A stretch of 64,000 bases of DNA from NCBI GenBank assembly GCA_903951425.1, contig CAJBBX010000128.1:1-64000 (forward strand), written 5' to 3'. The translations under genes and the position numbers were made by a program. Numbering within the stretch: position 1 is the stretch's first letter; every line of letters begins with the position of its first letter. The notes beneath the pieces were generated by a model, which was given only the letters and a program-made list of their open reading frames with translations, ran no database searches and was not told where the DNA came from. Below are positions 7,782 through 14,932 of this stretch, piece by piece. Source of the DNA: an uncultured Chthonomonas sp. Lineage in GTDB: Bacteria; Armatimonadota; Chthonomonadetes; Chthonomonadales; CAJBBX01.

Positions 7782-9767
7782 GTGAAGGCCAAGCACGTGT
7801 CGTGCAGCCGGTCGTGGGCCGTCCTTGCGGCGCTTGCAGTCCTTGCGCCGAGCATGAAGGGAGCAGCAGGAGTGGTCACACCCACCGCAGGGATCGGGCA
7901 GGCAACGTTGCTCGGCAAGCCGTGCCGGGCCCGGCAGGTCCTGGGCGGAGCCGTTGTGCGCGATAGGAAGTCGGGCCGCGAACTCTTCGCCATCACCAAC
8001 ATGAACGAGGTCAGCGGCGCCGAACTGATCCTGATCGACTTCGACAAGGACAGGTCCGAGATCTACCGGGCTCCTGCCGGGGCCGGTTCATGGAACGTCC
8101 GCGAGGTCTCAGGCGACCGGCTGGTGATCGGCACGTTCTATGACGGCACGTTCCTCATATTCGACTTGAAGTCCAAGAGGTTCATCAACCACGTTCGGTT
8201 CGCCAAGGAGGAATACCTCTGGAACACCGCCATGGGCGGCGACGGCCGCGTCTACACCGGCACCTACCCCGGCGGCCGCCTTGGAGCGCTGGACCTGGCG
8301 ACGTACACCGTTGAGGACTGTGGAGCGCCGGCCGCGCCGAACCTCTATCTGCGCTACGTTTCGCCGACCCACGACGGGCGGGTGCTCTGTAGCTTCTCAT
8401 CGGAGAAGCCCGTCGAGAAGCTGTACGATCCGCGGACCAAGACATGGGCAGACGTGCCGGAAAGCATCAAGGGCGTCAGCATGGGCGGGGTGTGGGATGG
8501 GCGCTTCATCGCCGGTAAGCGCCTGTTCAATGGCCCGGACTTCACACCGCACCCGCCTGCCTTCCCCGTACCGTCTGCCGACAAGGGCGACTGGTACATG
8601 GACGTCACACTCACCTCCGACCGGTGGCTCGTCCTGCGGCAGGGCAACGCCGTCTACGGTTGGCGCAAAGGCGACGCCACGCTGACCAAGCTGGCCGACG
8701 TCGACCTGCGCGGCGGACGGTACATGGCGATCACCGAGGGCGGCCGCCTGCTCGGCATCCGCGGCCAGGACTACTTCGTCTGCAAGCTGGGCGATACCTC
8801 CCTGGACCTCAGGGCCATACCGGGCGACTCGGACCCCAGGAACCTGCTCTTCCTGCGGGTCGACGAGCGCGGCCGCATTTGGAGCGGCGCCCCGTTTGGG
8901 CAGACGCTCTGCTACCTGGACCCGCGGACCAGGAAGGTCGTGAACACCCGAACGGTCTGCGACGGCGGCGGCGAAGTGTACGACGTTGCCTGCCGCGGCG
9001 GCCGGGTATACGCCGCGGCCTACTCCGGCGGCGACATTGTCGAGTACACGCCCGACCAGCCGTGGGACCAGTGGAACAACCGTAACCCACGCGCACTGGC
9101 CACCGTGGCGCCCGCGTATATCCGCCCGGTGGCAGGCATCGGTTTCGGTCCGGATGGCATGCTCTACTCCGGTTGGATGGCCCGCTACGGCACCTATGGC
9201 GGGGCGGTAGCCATCACCGATCCGATCAGCGGCAAGACCGAGTTGATCGAGAACCCCCTGGGCGAGCAGGCGGTGGAGGGGTTGGCCGTTGATCCGAGGC
9301 CCGATACGCGCGCCGCCTACGTCGGCACCAGCCTCAGCGCCAACGGCCTGCCTGGCAAACGCGGCGAGTCGCCCCGCTTCGGTGCACTCGACCTGGCGAC
9401 TCGCAAGGCGGTCTTCACGCGCACGTTCGAGGGGGCGTCCGGGGTCCGGTCTATCGTCTTCGATCCCGCGACATCGCTGGTGGCGCTGACGGTGGACGGA
9501 CGCCTGCACCTGTTCGACCCGGCCGCGCGCGAGGTAGTCGTCCTCTCGGCCGACGTTCCAAAGGTGAGTGGCTCGATCGCCGTCGGCGCCGGAGGCAAGC
9601 TCCTGTACGGTAGCGGCAAGTCCATCATCGAGTTCCGGATCGCCGAGCGCACTTGGCGGCGGCTGGCGGAGGCGCCCGCGCCGATCGGCAACACGGCGCT
9701 GTCCTCCAAGGGCGACCTGTACGTCTCAGCGGGCCCCGCCGTCTATCGCATCAAGGGGGCCAGGTAG
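7782..9767 (+). CDS. Secreted beta-propeller protein (SMP-30/WD-like), function unknown
   Basis: A 661-residue protein with a signal peptide (about 1-28, MKAKHVSCSRSW then a hydrophobic stretch). The rest alternates short strands with turns such as GGRLGALDLAT, GRVYTGTYPGG, GRIWSGAPFGQTLCYLDP and GGEVYDVACRGGRVYAAAYSGGDIVEYTP, i.e. two propeller-like domains of the SMP-30/NHL type. No catalytic set can be seen, so it may bind or present a ligand outside the cell. The GTG at 7782 is preceded by an almost perfect GGAGGTGA. It lies 42 nt after the membrane protein gene and its stop abuts the ATG of the deacetylase-like gene (0 nt apart), so the three are surely co-transcribed. Confidence 0.7.
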   Translation: MKAKHVSCSRSWAVLAALAVLAPSMKGAAGVVTPTAGIGQATLLGKPCRARQVLGGAVVRDRKSGRELFAITNMNEVSGAELILIDFDKDRSEIYRAPAGAGSWNVREVSGDRLVIGTFYDGTFLIFDLKSKRFINHVRFAKEEYLWNTAMGGDGRVYTGTYPGGRLGALDLATYTVEDCGAPAAPNLYLRYVSPTHDGRVLCSFSSEKPVEKLYDPRTKTWADVPESIKGVSMGGVWDGRFIAGKRLFNGPDFTPHPPAFPVPSADKGDWYMDVTLTSDRWLVLRQGNAVYGWRKGDATLTKLADVDLRGGRYMAITEGGRLLGIRGQDYFVCKLGDTSLDLRAIPGDSDPRNLLFLRVDERGRIWSGAPFGQTLCYLDPRTRKVVNTRTVCDGGGEVYDVACRGGRVYAAAYSGGDIVEYTPDQPWDQWNNRNPRALATVAPAYIRPVAGIGFGPDGMLYSGWMARYGTYGGAVAITDPISGKTELIENPLGEQAVEGLAVDPRPDTRAAYVGTSLSANGLPGKRGESPRFGALDLATRKAVFTRTFEGASGVRSIVFDPATSLVALTVDGRLHLFDPAAREVVVLSADVPKVSGSIAVGAGGKLLYGSGKSIIEFRIAERTWRRLAEAPAPIGNTALSSKGDLYVSAGPAVYRIKGAR

Positions 9768-11531
9768 ATGCCAGGACGCTCCGGTATCCCCATCGCCGTC
9801 TGCGTCGCACCCGATCCGCCGCTGAACGTGAGCAGGACGACGCACTACCCCGGCTACATCCGTGAAGTCATCGCGCACGCCGGCATCTGTTGCGACGAGG
9901 TCGCGCCGGCGGAGCTGCTAGAGCTACTGCCGTCTCTCCGCGTCCTGGTGACGGCGGGCGACCTGGTCCTCTCAGGCGCACAGGCGGACGCCCTCCGGGC
10001 GTGGGCTGCTGACGGCGGCTGCTGGCTGGCCATCGGCGGCGCCTGCGGCCTGCCCGACCTGTTCGGCGCTGCGCCGAAGCAACCTGCCTACTCCAGTTGG
10101 GGCGGCGGCCCCTGTAACCTCGGCGAGGGCTATCTGGTTCCGGACGCCGAGCTCTTCGGCGGTCCCGGTGCGCCGCCATGCCCGCTTCCGCTCCACTTCT
10201 TCGGCGGGCTGGCCGTCCGCGCCGCCGGTGGCGAGGTCCACGCGACGGTCCTGACCGCGCACCAGCAGACCACCGACCGTGCCGGCGTCGTGGACAGCCG
10301 CTCAGGCGGCGGCCTGTGCCGGCTCATCGCTGTGGACATCATGGGCGCCATCGTCCGTATCCAGCAGGGCACGGCGATCACCCGCGACGGCGTGCCCGCG
10401 CCTGACGGCACCTCGCCGGTTGGGGACGGCGTGCTGAAGTCCGACGACGGCGCCGCGCTCGACTGGACGTTCGACCGGCGACCTGTGCCGGGTGTGCCGG
10501 GCTTCTCGGCCTTCCTGCATCCGATCGCAGACCTGTGGCGCGAGTTGCTCCTCCACTCCCTGTTCGACCTCGCGCAGGCCGCAGGTTTGGCGCTCCCCCT
10601 CCTCTGGCTCTATCCCCGGGACCTGCCCGCCATCGGCCACATGTCGCACGACACGGACAACAACGGCCCCGGCGAGGCCGGCCTGCTGCTTGCCACACTG
10701 GACCAAGCAGGCATACGCTCAACCTGGTGCGTTATCGAGCCCGGCTACCCGCCCGATGTCATGGAGGCGATCCGAGCGGCCGGGCACGAGCTTGCCATGC
10801 ACTACGACGCCATGAGCGACGGCCGGCCCTGGGGCGAGCAGGAGTTCGAGCGGCAGTGGCGCGCCCTGGTCGCCGTATTCGGCGGCGAGCGCCCGGCGGC
10901 GAACAAGAACCACTACCTGCGCTGGGAAGGCGACACGGAGTTCTACACCTGGTGCGAGCGCCGCGGGGTTCAGTTCGATGAGTCCAAAGGGGCATCCAAG
11001 ACCGGCGAAGCGGGCATGAACTTCGGCACATGCCATCCTTACTTTCCGGTAGCCCCCGATGGATCGCTGCACGACGTGCTGGAACTGGCGACCCAGACCC
11101 AGGACATCCACGTCTTCGCCCCTCCAGAGCTCCTCGACCCGCTGCTGGCGGCGGCCCTGCGCCACCACGGCGTCATCCACCTCCTCTTCCATCCAGCGCA
11201 CATCCGCACGGCGGGGGTGGCGGAAGCCCTGACCGGCATCGTCGCCAGGTCGCGCGCCATGGGACTTGAGTGGTGGACCGCCGCCCGCATCAACCGGTGG
11301 GAGCGAGCCCGACGCAAGGCCGTCTGGCGCGACTACAAAGTGACCGACGCCGGAGCCACCGTGACGCTCGAGACGCCGGAGCCGCTGCCCGACGCCACGT
11401 TGCTGTGGCTCATGCCCCACGCCGCGCCGAAGCGTCCGGACACAGTAGTCCGCTGGGGACGCCGCTTCGTGTCGATACCCCTCAACGGCCAGGCTACTGC
11501 AGCGCCCCATGGCGACGCGGGCCGCGACTGA
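9768..11531 (+). CDS. NodB-like polysaccharide deacetylase with N-terminal glutamine-amidotransferase-like domain
   Basis: A 587-residue protein without signal peptide. Residues about 1-200 resemble a class-I glutamine amidotransferase-like/ThuA-type fold (VLVTAGDLVLSGAQADALRAW, then CWLAIGG). From about 285 a carbohydrate esterase 4-like barrel follows: GHMSHDTDN (Asp-containing motif 1), a motif-2-like ELAMHYDAM, and a late IHLLFHPAHI resembling the His motif 4. A C-terminal beta-rich tail (about 520-587) completes it. The domain order fits an enzyme that removes N- or O-acetyl groups from a glycan. The ATG follows the upstream stop directly, and the GH95-like gene starts 23 nt downstream. 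The deacetylase domain is fairly sure, the amidotransferase-like domain less so. Confidence 0.65.
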   Translation: MPGRSGIPIAVCVAPDPPLNVSRTTHYPGYIREVIAHAGICCDEVAPAELLELLPSLRVLVTAGDLVLSGAQADALRAWAADGGCWLAIGGACGLPDLFGAAPKQPAYSSWGGGPCNLGEGYLVPDAELFGGPGAPPCPLPLHFFGGLAVRAAGGEVHATVLTAHQQTTDRAGVVDSRSGGGLCRLIAVDIMGAIVRIQQGTAITRDGVPAPDGTSPVGDGVLKSDDGAALDWTFDRRPVPGVPGFSAFLHPIADLWRELLLHSLFDLAQAAGLALPLLWLYPRDLPAIGHMSHDTDNNGPGEAGLLLATLDQAGIRSTWCVIEPGYPPDVMEAIRAAGHELAMHYDAMSDGRPWGEQEFERQWRALVAVFGGERPAANKNHYLRWEGDTEFYTWCERRGVQFDESKGASKTGEAGMNFGTCHPYFPVAPDGSLHDVLELATQTQDIHVFAPPELLDPLLAAALRHHGVIHLLFHPAHIRTAGVAEALTGIVARSRAMGLEWWTAARINRWERARRKAVWRDYKVTDAGATVTLETPEPLPDATLLWLMPHAAPKRPDTVVRWGRRFVSIPLNGQATAAPHGDAGRD

Positions 11532-11554
11532 GGCCACGATCGAAAGGAACCAGC

Positions 11555-14029
11555 ATGGAACACGCACTCACACTGCTCGCCGCCCTCCTGCTGGTGCCTG
11601 TCGTGGCGGCACGACCCCAGCCCGCTCCCGGTAAGCTCCACGTCCTGGAGACCAACCAGCGGCTGCTGACCCTCGATGAGGGCCTGCTGCTCGGTAACGG
11701 CGACCTGTCGGCGAGCATCTACCAGACCGCCGACCGCCTGATCTGGCGCCTCGGCAAGGGCGACGTTTGGGACCGCCGCTGGGACAACAGCGACGACCCG
11801 AAGCCGCTGGACATCGAGGAGCTACGCCGGGGCATCGACCAGGAGAAGTGGAAGGCGGACTACGGCGCGACCATCACCGCCCAGAACGCCAGGACCACCC
11901 CCAAGCGCCTCAAAGAGGTCAGCGTCGACTCGCCGAGCTACTCGCGCCGCTCGACCCCGTGCCCCAAGCCTGCCGGCGAGCTGATCCTGCAGCTACCGGA
12001 GGATGCCGACCTCGTCAACGTCGCCATCAAGCAGCGGCTGGTGATCGAGGAGGCGCGGCACGAGATCACCTACACATGGCCCGGGGGCCGTGAGCTCAAG
12101 GTGGAGTCGTTCATCCACCCGGATCGCAACGCCCTGGTCGTCCACTGGCGCATGAAGGAGTGCCCGGTCTGGCTCTCGCTGGTTCGCTGGGCCGACCCGA
12201 AGCTGGAGGAGTACGCCGCCAGGCTGGTGGCCGACACGCGCAACGGCATCTACCGGGACCTCTACGCCTCGCCAAAGAACACGCCCCTGCCCCCGCCGGC
12301 CGTGCGCCGCGGAGCACCGGCACCGTCGGCGGCCCAGCTCTTCATCGAGCAGGCCCTTCCCGCAGAGCCCACGTTCAAGGACGGGTTCCAGTACTGGCTG
12401 GTCCCGACCATCGACAAGGGCAAGGCCGAAGCCGTCGATATGACGCCCATCCGCGAAGCCCGGATCGCGATCACACCCGAACCCAAGGCCACCGAGGGCT
12501 GGCTGTCGATCGCCGTGCCCACCACCAGCGATCCCGGCGGCCCGGCGGCCGAGTGCCGGCGACTGATCGAGGCCCTCGGCGCAGACCCCGCGGCCGCCAT
12601 GCAGCGCTGGCGCGAGGAGACGCTGGCGGCCGGGCGGCAGTTCTGGGCCCGGTCCAGCGTATCGATCGACGACCCGGTGCTGGAGAACCAATGGTATGCG
12701 AACCTCCACATCCGGCGTTGCTGCTACCGCGCCGGCAAGACGCCGCCCGGCCTCTACCTGACGCCGCTTATCGGCGACTACTCGGTGTGGCATGGCGATT
12801 ACCACTGGAACTACAACTTCCAGGCGCCATTCTGGGGTAGCTACGAGGCCAACCAGATCGAGACCGGCGACGCCTGCTTCGTGGCGCTGGACCATGCGAT
12901 GCAGATGGGCCGGATCATCGCCGACAAGTACTACCACTGCCGCGGCGCGTTCATCCAGCTCACCAGCTACCCGATCCACGCCACCGACGACGTCTACGGA
13001 GCCGGCCCGCTCTGTCGTATGGCCTACATGACGGGATGGGCGGCTCAGCCCTTCTGGTTGCGCTACCGCTTCACCATGGACAAGGCCTGGCTCCGGACAC
13101 GAGGGTACCCGGCCATCAAGGAGCTCGCGCTGTTCTGCGGCGACTTCCTGCGCAAGGGGCCGGACGGCCTCTACCACGCCTACCCCTCCATCGAGGAAGA
13201 GAAGGCCTGGACGGGCAAACCGGAGGACTACCATGACCAGCCGCAAGTCCTCCAGCACCTCCGCTACTGCCTGCGCACAGCCATCCGGGCCGCGCAGGAG
13301 CTGGGAGTGGACGCCCAGCTTCGCGCCGAGTGGCAGGAGCGACTGAACAAGATTGCGCCGGACAGCCGCGAGTACTTCGCCGTGAAGTACAATCCGGCGC
13401 TGACCGGCCTGGCCAAGTGGTGCCAGGACGTCAGCCCGCCGCAGTTCGGCGTCGGCAAGCCTTACGCGCGCCGCGACGCCCAAGCGGTCGCCGGGCCCTC
13501 GCCGGTGGTGGGCCGCTTCGGCTCCTGGTGGCTGGCGCACCCCGGCAGCGCCCTGACCGCCCTGCGTGACGGTAGCTGGGTCCCGGAGCGCGACTACCCC
13601 GAGTACCGCAAGGTGCTGCAGACGGCCCACCTCAACGGGATGATCTTCGCGCGCAGCAGCATGGCCTACCAGACCTGGGTCTTCGGCGAGGAGCTGGCGA
13701 CCATGGCTCCCCTCCAGGAGATGATGCTCCAGAGCTGGGACGGCATCCTGCGCGTCTTCCCCGGCTGGCCGCGCGACGTCAAGGCGAGCTTCCGCGACCT
13801 CAGAGCTGAGGGAGCATTCCTGGTGAGCGCTTCATGGGAGGGCGGCAGAGTGGCCGCGTGGCAGGTGAAGAGCGAGTCCGGCGGCACGTGCCGGCTCTAC
13901 CCGGCGTGGGACGGCGGTGTCACAGTGACCGACAAGGAAGGGTATGCCGTTCCGGTCAAGGCCGAGGCCGAAGGAACGCTCAGCTTCGAGACGCAGGCCG
14001 GCCACGCCTACACCCTCGAGCGGGGATAG
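11555..14029 (+). CDS. Secreted GH95-like glycoside hydrolase (paralogue A)
   Basis: An 824-residue secreted enzyme; signal peptide about 1-20. Three blocks match the GH95 plan (alpha-L-fucosidase/galactosidase, (alpha/alpha)6 barrel): an N-terminal GNGDLSASIYQTADRLIW (the family has GNGRLGAMVFG), GDYHWNYNFQAPFWGSYEAN where the Asn-rich catalytic segment sits, and LQEMMLQSWDGILRVFPGWP, the counterpart of the family's LLQSHxGxIxLLPALP. The ATG at 11555 is chosen for its GAAAGGAA site and the signal peptide; the frame is open further upstream over the deacetylase gene. Last gene of the operon, followed by a hairpin. A close paralogue lies at 33351-35813. Sugar specificity cannot be read. Confidence 0.75.
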   Translation: MEHALTLLAALLLVPVVAARPQPAPGKLHVLETNQRLLTLDEGLLLGNGDLSASIYQTADRLIWRLGKGDVWDRRWDNSDDPKPLDIEELRRGIDQEKWKADYGATITAQNARTTPKRLKEVSVDSPSYSRRSTPCPKPAGELILQLPEDADLVNVAIKQRLVIEEARHEITYTWPGGRELKVESFIHPDRNALVVHWRMKECPVWLSLVRWADPKLEEYAARLVADTRNGIYRDLYASPKNTPLPPPAVRRGAPAPSAAQLFIEQALPAEPTFKDGFQYWLVPTIDKGKAEAVDMTPIREARIAITPEPKATEGWLSIAVPTTSDPGGPAAECRRLIEALGADPAAAMQRWREETLAAGRQFWARSSVSIDDPVLENQWYANLHIRRCCYRAGKTPPGLYLTPLIGDYSVWHGDYHWNYNFQAPFWGSYEANQIETGDACFVALDHAMQMGRIIADKYYHCRGAFIQLTSYPIHATDDVYGAGPLCRMAYMTGWAAQPFWLRYRFTMDKAWLRTRGYPAIKELALFCGDFLRKGPDGLYHAYPSIEEEKAWTGKPEDYHDQPQVLQHLRYCLRTAIRAAQELGVDAQLRAEWQERLNKIAPDSREYFAVKYNPALTGLAKWCQDVSPPQFGVGKPYARRDAQAVAGPSPVVGRFGSWWLAHPGSALTALRDGSWVPERDYPEYRKVLQTAHLNGMIFARSSMAYQTWVFGEELATMAPLQEMMLQSWDGILRVFPGWPRDVKASFRDLRAEGAFLVSASWEGGRVAAWQVKSESGGTCRLYPAWDGGVTVTDKEGYAVPVKAEAEGTLSFETQAGHAYTLERG

Positions 14030-14072
14030 CGATGACTGGGGGGCGATCCGATGATGACCAAGTCCATCGCTG

Positions 14073-14094
14073 ACGCCGCCGTCGGCGGCGGCGT
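14073..14094 (+). terminator. Strong hairpin ending the five-gene operon
   Basis: A 9-bp perfect stem, ACGCCGCCG (14073-14081) with CGGCGGCGT (14086-14094), has a 4-nt TCGG loop. It is 44 nt after the GH95-like stop. No T-run follows. Confidence 0.5.
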
Positions 14095-14164
14095 GGCCGT
14101 CGCCTCAACACGGACGAGGCTATCTCCTCGCCGTGGCGCAGCACCAATGGTCCATGGCGTATCT

Positions 14165-14179
14165 AGGTCATAATGACCT
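14165..14179. promoter_or_regulatory. Palindromic operator of the toxin-antitoxin module
   Basis: AGGTCAT-A-ATGACCT is a 15-bp palindrome with 7-bp arms centred on one A, 27 bp before the antitoxin ATG. A further half site, AGTGACC, follows at 14181-14187. In Phd/YefM-type modules the antitoxin, alone or with the toxin, binds such a site to repress its own transcription. Confidence 0.65.
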
Positions 14180-14206
14180 TAGTGACCATGGTTGGAGGCG
14201 GCTACT

Positions 14207-14488
14207 ATGACGGAGTCCATCGACGTTGCGGCTGCAAAGAGCCACTTCTCGGACCTGCTCAACCGAACTGCGTACAACCGCGAGCGCTTCATTATCAGCA
14301 GGCGCGGTAAGCCGGTCGCCGCCCTCGTAAGCGCCGACGACCTCGCTCGGCTCGAGTCCGTCGTTGAGCCCGCAGGTCTATTGGCCGTCGCAGGGCTGTT
14401 CGGTGACGCGCCGGACTGGACGGCGGAACTGGACCGGGCGGTAGAGGTCCGCCGGCGCGCGGTTGACCGACCTGTTACTCTGGGATGA
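14207..14488 (+). CDS. Phd/YefM-family antitoxin
   Basis: A 93-residue antitoxin. It has the typical N-terminal dimerisation and DNA-binding half: VAAAKSHFSDLLNRTAYNRERFIISRRGKPVAALVSADDLARLE (7-50), where the turn R-R-G-K-P-V-A-A-L is the family hallmark. The C-terminal part (about 55-93) should be the disordered toxin-neutralising tail. The ATG at 14207 has GGAGG upstream; a TTG at 14192 is also in frame but worse placed. The stop overlaps the toxin start by four bases (ATGA), so the two are translationally coupled. The operator palindrome just upstream points to autoregulation. Confidence 0.9.
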   Translation: MTESIDVAAAKSHFSDLLNRTAYNRERFIISRRGKPVAALVSADDLARLESVVEPAGLLAVAGLFGDAPDWTAELDRAVEVRRRAVDRPVTLG

Positions 14489-14895
14489 GCTACCTGTTCG
14501 ACACTGACGTCCTGAGCAACCTGCTCAAGCAGACGCCATCTCCAAACCTGGTCCGCAGACTGGCGGATGTGCACCCATCCGACCAGTTCACCAGTTCCAT
14601 CACCGTCGGCGAGATGGTGTACGGTGCACTCCGAACCGATCGGCAGGTCGAGCTACTCTCGCGGCTCGAGCGTGACGTCTGGCCCAACGTCCGCGTCCTC
14701 CCGTTCGGTCACGCCGCCGCGTACCACTACGGCCGGGTGCGAGCCGGCTTGGAGCGATCGGGCACGCCCCTTGCTGAGCCCGACCTTCGCATCGCGGCCA
14801 TCGCCATTGCCAGCAACCTGACGCTGGTCACCGGCAACACCCGGCACTTCTCACGGGTGCCGGGCCTTGCGGTCGAGAACTGGCTGGCGCGGTAG
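14485..14895 (+). CDS. vapC: VapC-type PIN-domain ribonuclease toxin
   Basis: A 136-residue PIN-domain protein that should cleave RNA, probably tRNA or rRNA, when not neutralised by its partner. The acidic metal-binding residues are present at the usual places: Asp6 and Asp8 (LFDTDVLSNLL), Glu43 (VGEMVYG), Asp100 (PDLRIAA), with Asn118 in TGNTRHF, the place of the fourth family residue. Length is normal for VapC. It overlaps the antitoxin gene by 4 bp. The pairing of a VapC toxin with a Phd-type antitoxin rather than VapB is common. No damage is seen, so the module is probably active. Confidence 0.9.
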   Translation: MSYLFDTDVLSNLLKQTPSPNLVRRLADVHPSDQFTSSITVGEMVYGALRTDRQVELLSRLERDVWPNVRVLPFGHAAAYHYGRVRAGLERSGTPLAEPDLRIAAIAIASNLTLVTGNTRHFSRVPGLAVENWLAR

Positions 14896-14932
14896 GGGCG
14901 CCGATCGAAGGCACTGGTTGCAGGCAACCCCG

